Part shown: piece after piece, positions 1-8,468 of the stretch
Layout of the letters: each line of letters begins with the position of its first letter
Position numbering within the stretch: position 1 is the stretch's first letter
From: CAYPEZ01 sp964622275
GTDB taxonomy: Bacteria > Patescibacteriota > Minisyncoccia > Phycocordibacterales > UBA6899
Assembly (NCBI GenBank): GCA_964622275.1
Contig: CAZUMX010000019.1
Coordinates: 1 to 19,188 of the forward strand
Direction of reading: 5' to 3'
DNA length: 19,188 bases
Notes under the pieces: model-generated
What the model saw: the letters and a program-made list of their open reading frames with translations, nothing else
What the model was told of the DNA's origin: nothing
Database searches by the model: none
Program-made: the position numbers and the translations under genes

Positions 1-2
1 AG

Positions 3-1319
3 AAGGCGCTTCTTGGCTCTATCATGCTGCGCTCAGAAGTGCTCTACAACATTACTGATCGGGTCCGCCCTGAAAGTTTTTATGCCGAAAAACACCGGAT
101 GATCTATCGTGCAATGATTGAGCTTCATCAAAAGACTCAACCGATCGATCTTCTCACTCTCTCGACAAAGCTTGAAGAAAAAAACGAACTCGATGCTGTG
201 GGTGGTCGTGCGTACCTTTCTGAGCTCGTGAATGCAGTCCCATCTGCTTCCAATGCCGAGCATTATGCCGAGATCGTAGAGAAAAAGTTTCTCATGCGCT
301 CTCTTATTGAGGCGGCAGAGCATATCTCAAACATCGGTTATGACGACGAGCGCGAAGTGGATCACATCCTCGACGAAGCGGAGTCAAAAATCTATGCCGT
401 CTCCAACAACACAGCAGGCAAAGCAGTGGCACACATCAAAGATGGCCTCAACGAAGCCTGGGAACGTCTCGACAGACTCCATCACTCTGGCGACGAACTC
501 CGTGGGGTCTCTTCTGGATACAAATCACTTGATGCAAAACTTTCTGGATTTCAAGAATCCGACCTCGTCATTCTCGCCGCGCGGCCTTCCATGGGAAAGA
601 CCTCACTCGCCCTCGACATTGCTCGCAAGGCTGCAGTGGAAAAAAATATTCCTGTCGGCATCTTCTCGCTTGAAATGAGCACGCAGCAACTCATCGACCG
701 TATGCTCGCAGCAGAATCTTCTGTAGATGCATGGCGCCTTCGTACGGGGAAAATTACGCGAGATGTCGAGTTCCAGTATCTTCGTTCCGCAATGGACCGA
801 CTCTCTAAGGCTCCAATCTATATCCACGATCAGCCAGGTATTAATATCCTCACCATGCGCTCTGCCGCACGACGCCTCAAGAGCGAGCACGACCTCAAGC
901 TCATCATCGTCGACTATCTCCAGCTCATGACTCCACTTAAGAATTCTGACTCTATGGTGCAGCAAGTGACAGAAATTTCCCGCTCGCTCAAGGGTCTCGC
1001 TAAGGAGCTCAATGTCCCAGTGATTGCCCTTTCACAGCTCTCACGTGCTGTGGAGCAGCGTGGTGGCCGTCCTCGCCTCTCTGACCTTCGTGACTCAGGG
1101 TCCATCGAACAAGACGCCGACGTGGTGATGTTCATCCATCGCGAAGACAAAATGGACAAAACCTCTGATCGCCCCAATATTGCAGAAATTTTGATCGAAA
1201 AACACCGTAACGGCCCTACGGGCGTAGTCGAGCTCTACTTTGATGGAGACAAAACGACCTTCCGTGAGCTTGAAACCCATCGCCCAAATGGGAATGTTGC
1301 CGCTGTAGATGATTTCTAG
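3..1319 (+). CDS. dnaB: Replicative DNA helicase DnaB, 5' end outside window
   Basis: Hexameric helicase that unwinds DNA at the replication fork. The reading frame is open to the left edge, and the residues before the first ATG (position 24) read ALLGSI, which matches the usual DnaB start region, so this is a 5'-truncated gene rather than one starting at 24. Counting from the ATG at 24, the N-terminal primase-interacting helical domain covers about 1-130. The RecA-like domain follows, with Walker A ARPSMGKTS (186-194), Walker B IIVDYLQLM (294-302), the SQLSRAVEQR loop (337-346) and the DLRDSGSIEQDADVVMFIHR block (354-373). The C-terminal EKHRNGPTG motif (392-400) is also present. No intein interrupts it. 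The end is complete, and recR follows after 11 bases on the same strand, so the two are probably co-transcribed. The promoter is outside the window. Confidence 0.97.
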   Translation, partial: KALLGSIMLRSEVLYNITDRVRPESFYAEKHRMIYRAMIELHQKTQPIDLLTLSTKLEEKNELDAVGGRAYLSELVNAVPSASNAEHYAEIVEKKFLMRSLIEAAEHISNIGYDDEREVDHILDEAESKIYAVSNNTAGKAVAHIKDGLNEAWERLDRLHHSGDELRGVSSGYKSLDAKLSGFQESDLVILAARPSMGKTSLALDIARKAAVEKNIPVGIFSLEMSTQQLIDRMLAAESSVDAWRLRTGKITRDVEFQYLRSAMDRLSKAPIYIHDQPGINILTMRSAARRLKSEHDLKLIIVDYLQLMTPLKNSDSMVQQVTEISRSLKGLAKELNVPVIALSQLSRAVEQRGGRPRLSDLRDSGSIEQDADVVMFIHREDKMDKTSDRPNIAEILIEKHRNGPTGVVELYFDGDKTTFRELETHRPNGNVAAVDDF

Positions 1320-1330
1320 ACACTGTGCGT

Positions 1331-1945
1331 ATGACCGACCATATCGACAAATTGACTGAATACTTTATGAAATTTCCTGGCGTTGGTGTTCGTCAGGCTC
1401 GCCGCTTTGTGTATTACCTACTTTCTCGGGACAAGAGTATGCGCAGCTCTATTGCGAAACTCATCGAGACAATTGGAGATCATGTCCACCAGTGTTCACT
1501 ATGCGGGCGATTTTCGGCAGACCACTCTGGAGCATCAAATCTTTGTGCAATTTGCGAACATCCGACACGCCAGTCACAACTTCTTATTGTCGAAAAAGAC
1601 GCTGACCTAGAACGTATTGAAAAGAGCGGCGTTTATCGTGGTCGATATTTTGTTTTGGGAGGAATTGTTCCTCTTTCTTCTGAAACTCCAGAAAAGTACA
1701 TTCGGCTCTCTGAACTTACTTCTCATATCAAAAAAGGCCCCCAAGGGCTCGAAGAAGTGATTTATGGTCTTTCGGTGACACCTGACGGAGAGCACACCGC
1801 TGACATCGTAAAAGAAACCTTGCGACCACATCTCGAAAAGATCCAAGCGAAGGCTACTCATCTTGGTCGTGGACTTTCCACCGGTAGCGAACTTGAATAC
1901 GCTGACCGAGCGACTATTGAAAATGCACTCAAGGGACGATCATGA
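1331..1945 (+). CDS. recR: Recombination protein RecR
   Basis: RecR works with RecO (and RecF) to load RecA on gapped DNA. From the ATG at 1331 the protein has 204 residues, the normal length. It shows the N-terminal helix-hairpin-helix (FPGVGVRQARRF), a four-cysteine zinc finger (C55, C58, C72, C75; CSLC and CAIC), a Toprim domain starting at LLIVEKDADLERIE with GRYFVLGG and SVTPDGEHTAD, and the C-terminal GSELEYAD...LKGR wedge. A GTG at 1325 is in frame and would add two residues; the ATG gives a more usual N-terminus. No Shine-Dalgarno is visible upstream of either. It sits 11 bases after dnaB and overlaps the next gene by four bases (ATGA), so the three likely form one transcription unit. 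Confidence 0.96.
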   Translation: MTDHIDKLTEYFMKFPGVGVRQARRFVYYLLSRDKSMRSSIAKLIETIGDHVHQCSLCGRFSADHSGASNLCAICEHPTRQSQLLIVEKDADLERIEKSGVYRGRYFVLGGIVPLSSETPEKYIRLSELTSHIKKGPQGLEEVIYGLSVTPDGEHTADIVKETLRPHLEKIQAKATHLGRGLSTGSELEYADRATIENALKGRS

Positions 1946-2403
1946 ACCACAATGAAACATTCGGATCTGATATACATTCTGGGAAACCTTTTGTTGAACG
2001 CGAAACATTCCCCCTAGAAGCTGGTGGAGAACTAGAGGTTTTTGTCAGAGAAGATGATAAAGGAATCTATTCGTACCAAATCAACGTCCGCTCAACAGAA
2101 GAAAAAGCCCAACACGATGAGAAGGGCGAGTACTATTACGCCGATGTGTGGGGAGCACATGGTCCCACTGTTGTTACTGGAGGAGGAAGTGCTGAGGGTC
2201 TTCTGAGAGCAAAAACATATTTGGTCGGTGCCATTGAGAGACTGAGAGCATTCGGCGCCAAAGAACTTTGGGTCGATGGTGATGAGCGTCGCATGAATAT
2301 CTATCGTAGAGCGCTGACTCCCATGGGTTTTATCGAAGGGCGAAGACCAGACGGAGAGACGGGGCTCGTCTACCGCTTTGGGCACGAAGATCCCTCGAAG
2401 TAA
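1942..2403 (+). CDS. Unknown 153-residue protein coupled to recR
   Basis: I do not recognise this protein. Its start codon overlaps the recR stop (ATGA at 1942-1945), and AAGG lies about 7 bases before the ATG inside recR, so it is translationally coupled and probably real. The product is acidic and soluble, with no signal peptide or membrane segment. A beta-rich first half (about 20-80) is followed by a glycine turn VVTGGGSAEG (77-86), a helix (87-105) and a strand ending ELWVDGDERR. The tail ERRMNIYRRALTPMGF (115-130) resembles the last helix and strand of GNAT acetyltransferases (a tyrosine before xxGF), but the acetyl-CoA loop is not clear. GNAT-like is therefore only a guess. Its 3' end faces the GH6 gene with an 18-base gap and no visible terminator. 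Confidence 0.75.
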   Translation: MNHNETFGSDIHSGKPFVERETFPLEAGGELEVFVREDDKGIYSYQINVRSTEEKAQHDEKGEYYYADVWGAHGPTVVTGGGSAEGLLRAKTYLVGAIERLRAFGAKELWVDGDERRMNIYRRALTPMGFIEGRRPDGETGLVYRFGHEDPSK

Positions 2404-2421
2404 CAACCCGGTACTTACTCC

Positions 2422-3681
2422 TCACCGCACCTCAGAAGTTGTTGAGTTTCTTGCCAACACAATACTTTGGCGTCCTTGAAGATCAAACGCTGTTCGGACC
2501 ATACTGACTGCTTCATCAATCCACAATACCCCTGCCCCAGGGCCACCATTGCATGTCCCATCAGATTCTCCGGGATTCTTCACCCACAAGAGTGCGTCAA
2601 GTCGCTCAACTTCAGTTTTTCGTGTAGGAAATGCTCCAATTGCTCTCCCTGTGGGATTACACCACTCTCCTCTCCCAAGAGGACCTTTCCCATTCCTCCC
2701 TGTATCGATCATAAAATGTGCCCCCCCAAGTAAATCAGAGAGCTCAGAAGCATACGCAAGTTCATCGTTTGTCGTATGGAAATTAGAAATATTTGTCACA
2801 AAACCGTCTGCATCTTCTATCCCCATGACACGAAGGACTGGTGCAACAACCTGAGCTGACTTCCAGCCACTGTGTCCAGCGTCCAGATATACTCGAACAT
2901 TCGGATTTGTCGAACGAAATACGGACAGCGCAGACTTCACATCACGAACAGCACGAGCTCGGTCCTCGTCTGAATATTCAAACGAAAGACCCAAGAGATC
3001 AGGTTCGAGAATAACCCATGCCGTTGATGTTCCAATCGCTCGAGAAACTTCACGTATCCAATGTACATAGTGTTCTCCTGGCGTAAGTCCACTTCCCCAT
3101 CCATATTGTCCCTGATGAGGCGCATTGTATACCACGAGCACGGGGATCGTTCCCGAGGCATCAGCGCGACGCATTTTTTGGTCAACGAGACCGTAAATAT
3201 CTGTGGTAAGCGCACGAGAGATCCAAATGGCTTGCGGAGTGCATGCCAATGTCTCAAGCCAGTCGGCACGTGAGTCTCCCTGAGCACGGAGTTCGTCGTA
3301 CTGACGTTTTGCCTGCATGTCTTGATCGCGATAAAACGGACTTTGCGAAAGCATCGCTGCACATGATTCGATACGCATCGGTGCCCCTTCATACCTTGGA
3401 GAAGAATGGAAGATCTGCTTCCAAATAGACTGAGAAGAAGTCGTTGTGCTTCCTTCTAGTTTCTTTGGAGGTGTTTGCAGTACGGGCGACACAATAGAAC
3501 TTGATGAAGCCACGAGAACTACTGGCTGAGAATTAGTTGATGCTTGAGGACTGGGTGCAATGGGGGTTATTTCAGGAGAAGTCTTTGCCCAGGGAAGAAA
3601 GACAAGCACAAGGGTGAGCAAAAATAGTACTGATGTTCCCACTAGTACTATATTGAACAAAGCAGAGGGCGTTCGGTCCAT
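2422..3681 (-). CDS. Membrane-anchored glycoside hydrolase family 6 (cellulase-like)
   Basis: GH6 enzymes are inverting endoglucanases or cellobiohydrolases acting on beta-1,4-glucan. From the ATG at 3681 the protein has 419 residues: one membrane anchor (about 9-29), a Ser/Thr/Pro-rich linker (about 31-96), then the GH6 barrel. Family signatures are FYRD (near 118), ILEPDLLG with the catalytic acid D228, YLDAGHSGW (265-273), DGFVTNISNF (292-301), FMIDTGRNGKG (323-333), GEWCNPTGRAIG (338-349) and LLWVKNPGESDGT (364-376) with D374. C341 and C377 match the conserved disulfide of the family. The conserved RDC motif after YxxP, whose Asp tunes the acid in characterised enzymes, is replaced by QGQ (190-192). 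An in-frame TTG at 3708 overlaps the stop of the upstream gene and is an alternative start; GGAG lies close upstream of the ATG. It is the last gene of the six-gene minus-strand run. Confidence 0.9.
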   Translation of the reverse strand: MDRTPSALFNIVLVGTSVLFLLTLVLVFLPWAKTSPEITPIAPSPQASTNSQPVVLVASSSSIVSPVLQTPPKKLEGSTTTSSQSIWKQIFHSSPRYEGAPMRIESCAAMLSQSPFYRDQDMQAKRQYDELRAQGDSRADWLETLACTPQAIWISRALTTDIYGLVDQKMRRADASGTIPVLVVYNAPHQGQYGWGSGLTPGEHYVHWIREVSRAIGTSTAWVILEPDLLGLSFEYSDEDRARAVRDVKSALSVFRSTNPNVRVYLDAGHSGWKSAQVVAPVLRVMGIEDADGFVTNISNFHTTNDELAYASELSDLLGGAHFMIDTGRNGKGPLGRGEWCNPTGRAIGAFPTRKTEVERLDALLWVKNPGESDGTCNGGPGAGVLWIDEAVSMVRTAFDLQGRQSIVLARNSTTSEVR

Positions 3682-3700
3682 ACGCTCCAGTTTACCAGAT

Positions 3701-6700
3701 TTACTCAATCGTAATATTGTCGATGAGGAATGCTGGTTCGATGTTCCCTGTTGCTCCTTGAATCATCAGACCTTTTATCTCGACTCCCTGAACTGATAGT
3801 ACAGACAACGGAATAGAAACTTGGACATATCCAGTATCATTAATTAATCCGGAGAGATATGGTGCGATCTCAATAGATGGGAGCGGATTCCCAGAAGTAT
3901 CGAATGCTGTCACCTGAAGTGTTGGGACAAGCGAACTTTGCGCACGAACAGAGAAGACTAGTGATTGTTTCCCTTGTGTCGAGTACCCGTTGTGATGAAG
4001 ATACAATCCTCCCCACTCAGACGTATATATCACTCCTATTGCCTTCACTCCCTGGTACGCCGGGGAAGCATCTGCCGTCACTGTCGTCCCCCACGACCAA
4101 TCTTGCCAGCCTTCAGCAAGTGCATCATCAAATATTATGGACGTTGTTGACCCAGTTCCTCCTCCTAAAGTAATCGTTCCTACCTCATTTGCCCATTGGT
4201 AGAGCCCTGACCAATTTTCGTGAATAAGACCCACGGCAATACGATATGTCCCTTCCACTGTTGGGGTGAATTGTGCGGTGAATGTTCGTGACTCTCCACC
4301 TGCAAATGGTTCGCTTTGATAGAATTGCTGATACACTTGAGCTCCTGAAGCATTAAACACCTCAAAATCGATGATGCCAGACCCCGGCATTCCGCCAGAA
4401 TTCGTGACAACTGTTGACCAGGTTGCGCTGTCGCCAACTCCTGTAGATGGATCAGTGATTGTGGTTGAGGTATGCGTGAGCGAAAATGGATCAAGGGCCA
4501 CATTTGAGACAGAGACCGTGAGTGCTTCATTTGTCCAGCTATACACGTCACTCCAGAATAGATGCACGAGACCTACGGCGACACGATAGTTTCCAAGGAT
4601 TGTTGGAGTGAATGGCACAGTGAATGTCCGTGACTCACCCGGTGCAAAACCTTCACCATCAAAGTACTGCTGAGAAACACGGTTCCCAGATGGGTCATAG
4701 ACCTCAACGTTCACGATCATAAATCCAGATCCATCACCAGTATTTGTGACTGGGATTTGAATACTTGTCGTTGAGGTAAGAGGTAGTGGATTTTGAAGGG
4801 CAGCCACCGTCCCAAGGACAGGAGCAAATGTCCCACCTGTGGGATACTTTCCAGCAAGACGCATTGGATCATTTGCGTCCACTGCGGTCTTCGCAGATCC
4901 AAGTGTTCCGTGATGCCCGCTGTTTGAACTATCAATAACAATTTGTCCAAATCCTTCATTAAAACGCCAGTCCTTAATAAGACCATTTTCTTTTTTGGCC
5001 AATTCTCCGTCTTTCCATTGGTTGATTTCTACTTGAGACTGAGGCTCATTCCACACGCGTATTTCATCAATACGTCCATGAAATGGGTTCGAGACGGTAT
5101 CAGCGCGAGCACCAAGAAATACATGATGTGGTCCCGTTGCGATCATCCCTGACTTTGGAACACTGCCTACCGAGACACCGTTCTTGAAGACTTCCATTGT
5201 TGATCCGTTGTACACCACAGAAGCGTGAACATACTCTCCGAGGCCAACACTTCCTCCTGTGACTGTTGTGAGGCCTCCCTGATCAGTACGAAGTCTGAAA
5301 AGAATTGTTCCTTCAGTGTCACTGACCTTACGCACGCCAAACGCCCAATCAATCCCCTCGTCTGTGTCCCCTGTCGCTTTCGACATGATGTATTGATCTC
5401 CATTAAACGCCTCAGGAATCATGCGTGCCTCAAGAGTGAATCCATTTGGTTCTTCAATGTTCCAGAGTTCTGTCTCAACATAGTCATCAACACCATCGAA
5501 CACGAGGGCTCCATTTGGAGCTGTTGGAATCCAAAGCGACGAGGCAATAAACGTCAGCGCATTATCAATCCATTGATAGAGCCCTTGCCATCCCGCATAG
5601 ATGAGTCCTACCGCGAGACGATATGATCCTGATGTTGTGGGTGTATACGTCATCGTATACGTACTTGTTCCTCCAGTTGGAATTGTCGTTTCATCGTAGA
5701 ATGTTTGTGCGACGCGTATTCCAGCCGAATCGAAGAGTTCGAGGTCAACCAAGAATGGTGCTGTCCCTCCAGAATTACCTAATTCTGTCGAGATGTGTAC
5801 TGGAGCGCCGACATTTGCAGCATCTGCCGTTGAAGAAATATGGAATGGCGAGACTGTCGCTGGCGGTGCCTGATAGAAATGACGCGTGACTGTGTGAGTA
5901 AGTCCGCCACTGTCGACGACGCGAAGCTGAATTTCAATGTGAACATCTTGATCTGTCCCATGGCTTGGCGCAACGAAAGACGGATTAGGTCCCGTAAGAT
6001 ATTCAAGAATATGATAGTGCACGTTGTGATGGAGAATCACAGTCCAGCGATACGCTGACGCAGGAAGCACTCCGTCTTCAGGATCAGTTGCTGAACTCAC
6101 CAGAGGAATGAGTTGCCCACCCGTATAAAAGGAATTTGCTGGGGGATTCACAATGGTCGCTGTTGGTGCACGATTCCCCACCGTCACCGTGAGTGATTTT
6201 GACGCAGAACCGCCATTTCCGTCTGAAACAGTAAGCGTTGCCTGGTATACACCATTTACGTTATAGACATGTGTTGGAGCCGAAAGAGAAGACAGCACAC
6301 CATCTCCAAAGTCCCATGAATATGAAATGGTATCTCCATCCGGATCAACGCTTCCGATTGAAGAAAATTGAACGCTCAGAGGGGCGAGGCCACTGGACGG
6401 AGTTGCACTGAGTACGACAGTTGGGTTTCGGTTCCCAGACACAGCCACAATACGGCGAACTTCTCCTGAGTATATTGAGAGATAGTTGATGTTTCCTTGT
6501 GGGTCTTGTGCAAAGTCAACAGGACCACCAGCTTCAGTAACAAAATCTTCAACAGAGACAAGATTATTATCCGCATCGAGCACAACATGCTTAACCCAAT
6601 CTTGGCTAAAATCACCAAAGAAATATGTTCCAGCATATGATGATGGATATGTGCCACCTGTATAAAACACACCACCGGTGATTGATCCACTTCCAAGCTC

Positions 6701-7648
6701 GTCATGAAAATATGCATACAGCGGATCCTGTGGTGCCTGAGCAACGCAGTTGTATCCCGGAGTTTGATTAAACCCTTCATGGCACGGCCACCCATAGTTT
6801 CCACCAGGAGTAATCACGTTGAGTTCTTCGGCGGTATACCACCCCACATCACCCACAACCATCGCCCCATTTGAAGGACGGAAACTAAATCGGAATGGAT
6901 TACGAAATCCATATGCGTAAACCTTTGATCGATTATCATTCGAATTCCCCGTATAAAATGGGTTGTCGCTTGGAGCAGAGCCGTCAGGATTTATACGCAA
7001 TACCTTTCCTGAAAGCATGTCGAGGTTCTGAGAACGGAGCGCGAGTGGGTCCACAACATCAAAGCTCGCTCCGTCGCCAATAGAGACATAGAGCTTTCCA
7101 TCTGGCCCAAACCCAAGATCAGCCACCGAATGGCTTGGCTCGTCTGACGGAATACAATCCGTCCCAGCAGGAAACGATTGACACGATGGGGCAAGTGCAT
7201 CTCCAACAACTGTTCCCAAAATCACGACCTCAGAACCTGGAATGGCTGTGTGTGTGGAATCAAGAGTATACCGAGAGAGGCGTCCAGTCTTTGGCCCTAT
7301 GGGATTCGCAGGATTATTCTCGTATGTAAAAAGCGCATAGAGATAATGCTGCGTCTCATCATATGCAATCCCGATCAGACCGTGGTCTGCATATGTATTA
7401 ACATTTTGGATAGTAAGGACTGGTGTACTTCTCACAACACCATTCTCAACAAGGCGGACGACACCGTCTTTTTCAGCAACCAACATTTCCCCGTCAGGAG
7501 TGAACAGAAATGCTGTAGGAAGATTAAGCCCCGAGGCCACAGTCTCGACGACAAAGCCAGTTGTCACAGCAGCAAATGCCGTCACAGGAACAGCTGCAAG
7601 TGCGACGCATCCAAGAACAGTTAATGTCATTCGTGAGAAGGTATTCAT
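3701..7648 (-). CDS. Large secreted sugar dehydrogenase-like/PKD/LamG modular protein
   Basis: A 1315-residue extracellular multidomain protein. It has a signal peptide (about 1-27, ending TAFAA). A glucose/sorbosone dehydrogenase-type beta-propeller follows (about 33-402), with LPTAFLFTPDG, HGLIGIAYD, LGFGPDGKLYVSIGDG and YGFRNPFRFSF. H173 and R249-N250 sit where PQQ-dependent relatives keep the catalytic His and cofactor-contacting Arg-Asn. Then come a PKD domain (about 406-491; SYSWDFGDG), an Ig/cadherin-like module (about 493-595), repeat copy 1 (596-703), a LamG/concanavalin-type domain (about 710-930; GALVFDGVDDYVE, GRIDEIRVWNE), repeat copies 2 and 3 (947-1048, 1050-1162), and a C-terminal carbohydrate-binding-like domain (about 1168-1315; WQDWSWGT, WGGLYLHHNG). 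The ATG at 7648 is preferred over an in-frame TTG at 7654. Neither has a Shine-Dalgarno. The end overlaps the alternative TTG start of the GH6 gene, and 43 bases separate it from the GT2 gene upstream, with no convincing promoter. Activity and cofactor are inferred. Confidence 0.9.
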   Translation of the reverse strand: MNTFSRMTLTVLGCVALAAVPVTAFAAVTTGFVVETVASGLNLPTAFLFTPDGEMLVAEKDGVVRLVENGVVRSTPVLTIQNVNTYADHGLIGIAYDETQHYLYALFTYENNPANPIGPKTGRLSRYTLDSTHTAIPGSEVVILGTVVGDALAPSCQSFPAGTDCIPSDEPSHSVADLGFGPDGKLYVSIGDGASFDVVDPLALRSQNLDMLSGKVLRINPDGSAPSDNPFYTGNSNDNRSKVYAYGFRNPFRFSFRPSNGAMVVGDVGWYTAEELNVITPGGNYGWPCHEGFNQTPGYNCVAQAPQDPLYAYFHDELGSGSITGGVFYTGGTYPSSYAGTYFFGDFSQDWVKHVVLDADNNLVSVEDFVTEAGGPVDFAQDPQGNINYLSIYSGEVRRIVAVSGNRNPTVVLSATPSSGLAPLSVQFSSIGSVDPDGDTISYSWDFGDGVLSSLSAPTHVYNVNGVYQATLTVSDGNGGSASKSLTVTVGNRAPTATIVNPPANSFYTGGQLIPLVSSATDPEDGVLPASAYRWTVILHHNVHYHILEYLTGPNPSFVAPSHGTDQDVHIEIQLRVVDSGGLTHTVTRHFYQAPPATVSPFHISSTADAANVGAPVHISTELGNSGGTAPFLVDLELFDSAGIRVAQTFYDETTIPTGGTSTYTMTYTPTTSGSYRLAVGLIYAGWQGLYQWIDNALTFIASSLWIPTAPNGALVFDGVDDYVETELWNIEEPNGFTLEARMIPEAFNGDQYIMSKATGDTDEGIDWAFGVRKVSDTEGTILFRLRTDQGGLTTVTGGSVGLGEYVHASVVYNGSTMEVFKNGVSVGSVPKSGMIATGPHHVFLGARADTVSNPFHGRIDEIRVWNEPQSQVEINQWKDGELAKKENGLIKDWRFNEGFGQIVIDSSNSGHHGTLGSAKTAVDANDPMRLAGKYPTGGTFAPVLGTVAALQNPLPLTSTTSIQIPVTNTGDGSGFMIVNVEVYDPSGNRVSQQYFDGEGFAPGESRTFTVPFTPTILGNYRVAVGLVHLFWSDVYSWTNEALTVSVSNVALDPFSLTHTSTTITDPSTGVGDSATWSTVVTNSGGMPGSGIIDFEVFNASGAQVYQQFYQSEPFAGGESRTFTAQFTPTVEGTYRIAVGLIHENWSGLYQWANEVGTITLGGGTGSTTSIIFDDALAEGWQDWSWGTTVTADASPAYQGVKAIGVIYTSEWGGLYLHHNGYSTQGKQSLVFSVRAQSSLVPTLQVTAFDTSGNPLPSIEIAPYLSGLINDTGYVQVSIPLSVLSVQGVEIKGLMIQGATGNIEPAFLIDNITIE
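4163..4501 (-). repeat. Repeat copy 3 in the large secreted protein
   Basis: Third copy, directly following copy 2, with hallmark YRIAVGLIHENWSGLYQW and GGESRTFT. A Gly-rich linker (GGGTGST) separates it from the C-terminal carbohydrate-binding-like domain. Confidence 0.8.
4505..4810 (-). repeat. Repeat copy 2 in the large secreted protein
   Basis: Second copy, located after the LamG domain, with hallmark YRVAVGLVHLFWSDVYSW and the shared block GESRTFT before a TPT turn. It is more similar to copy 3 than to copy 1 (both have QQ(Y/F)(F/Y) and PGESRTFT/GGESRTFT), which fits a later duplication of 2 and 3. Confidence 0.8.
5540..5863 (-). repeat. Repeat copy 1 in the large secreted protein
   Basis: First of three diverged copies, each about 105 residues, encoded in the 3701-7648 gene. 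The copy shows a beta-sandwich pattern with the hallmark YRLAVGLIYAGWQGLYQW followed by a final strand. It lies between the Ig-like module and the LamG domain. Such modules are known from secreted carbohydrate-active proteins; a binding or spacer role is inferred. Confidence 0.8.
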
Positions 7649-7691
7649 AAACAAAAAATAAATAATACGATTAGTTAGTGCATAATGTATT

Positions 7692-8456
7692 CTATGAGTA
7701 ATGAAGGAGCTGGGTCCTGTAACTTTCTGTTCGTTGGCGTCGGTATACTTTTATTGCCTCAAGAAGGGTTTGCCAGTATGAGCGAAGACGGATTTTACTT
7801 CCAGGAGGATTATTCCAATAAATTGGCATTTCTTTTATTGAAAAACCTAATGCTGACGCAATGGCAATCACTTCAATATCAATCCCCCATCGCTCAAGGA
7901 CACAACGATAAAAAATTCCGTGGACAGCCTGACGAGTAAAAAGTTTGAACGGCCGCTGAGTATCATGGACAGGAAAACGAAATACAGTTCGAAGAAAGAC
8001 CCAAGACAATCGCCTCATGACTTTCCGAAAGAGAGAAAACTCGGCATGTTCACGATCAATAGACGCAGGATGTGCAAGAGACCCGACAAGAATATCTACT
8101 CCTGTATTATCCATTTCTTCCATATAAAGACTGAGCATCTCAATAGGAACCGATGCATCAGCATCCATAAGAAGAACTCGACTTCCCTTTGCGCTAATCA
8201 TCCCAACCCGAACAGCAAATCCTCTTCCGTGGTTTTTTTTGAGAGCAATAACCCTCACTGATACATGCGTATTAAAGAGCGTGCGAACAACTGATTCCAC
8301 TACACGTGTCGTATCGTCACAGCTCCCATCATCAACAATAATAATTTCAGATGCGTATGGCTGATCCCACAAAAAAGTCACAGCACGAGTCAGCGTTTGC
8401 GTGATCCGCGATGACTCGTTGTATGCTGGAATGACAACAGAAAGATAAGGATTCAT
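7692..8456 (-). CDS. GT2 glycosyltransferase, polyprenyl-phosphate sugar synthase-like
   Basis: A 254-residue family 2 glycosyltransferase of the Dpm1/ALG5 type, which transfers a sugar from a nucleotide to a polyprenyl phosphate on the inner membrane face. It has the N-terminal VVIPAYNESSRI, VDDGSCDDT (41-49), the conserved KNHGRGFAVRVG (74-85), the metal-binding MDADAS (97-102), DTQRPFKLF (165-173; usually DTQxGFK) and ERWGIDIEV (189-197). It lacks the C-terminal membrane helices of GtrB-type proteins, so it looks like the short soluble or peripheral form. Its start lies 12 bases after the end of the GtrA-like gene, with no Shine-Dalgarno. That neighbour and the GT-C gene make a lipid-linked sugar donor role likely; the sugar cannot be read from sequence. 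Confidence 0.92.
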   Translation of the reverse strand: MNPYLSVVIPAYNESSRITQTLTRAVTFLWDQPYASEIIIVDDGSCDDTTRVVESVVRTLFNTHVSVRVIALKKNHGRGFAVRVGMISAKGSRVLLMDADASVPIEMLSLYMEEMDNTGVDILVGSLAHPASIDREHAEFSLFRKVMRRLSWVFLRTVFRFPVHDTQRPFKLFTRQAVHGIFYRCVLERWGIDIEVIAIASALGFSIKEMPIYWNNPPGSKIRLRSYWQTLLEAIKVYRRQRTESYRTQLLHYS

Positions 8457-8468
8457 ATGCCAATATAT

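Noticed and set aside
4163..5863. Assembly or recombination duplication of the three repeats
   Set aside because: The copies are clearly diverged at protein level and no long identical DNA is visible, so they are old domain duplications.
4180..7083. Several open frames of 60-140 codons on both strands inside the large secreted-protein gene
   Set aside because: They overlap a gene with convincing domain signatures throughout and have no family motifs or ribosome-binding sites.
7649..7691. Separate promoter for the large secreted protein
   Set aside because: TATTAT and TAGAAT boxes exist in this AT-rich gap, but no -35 match lies at 16-18 bases; co-transcription is simpler.
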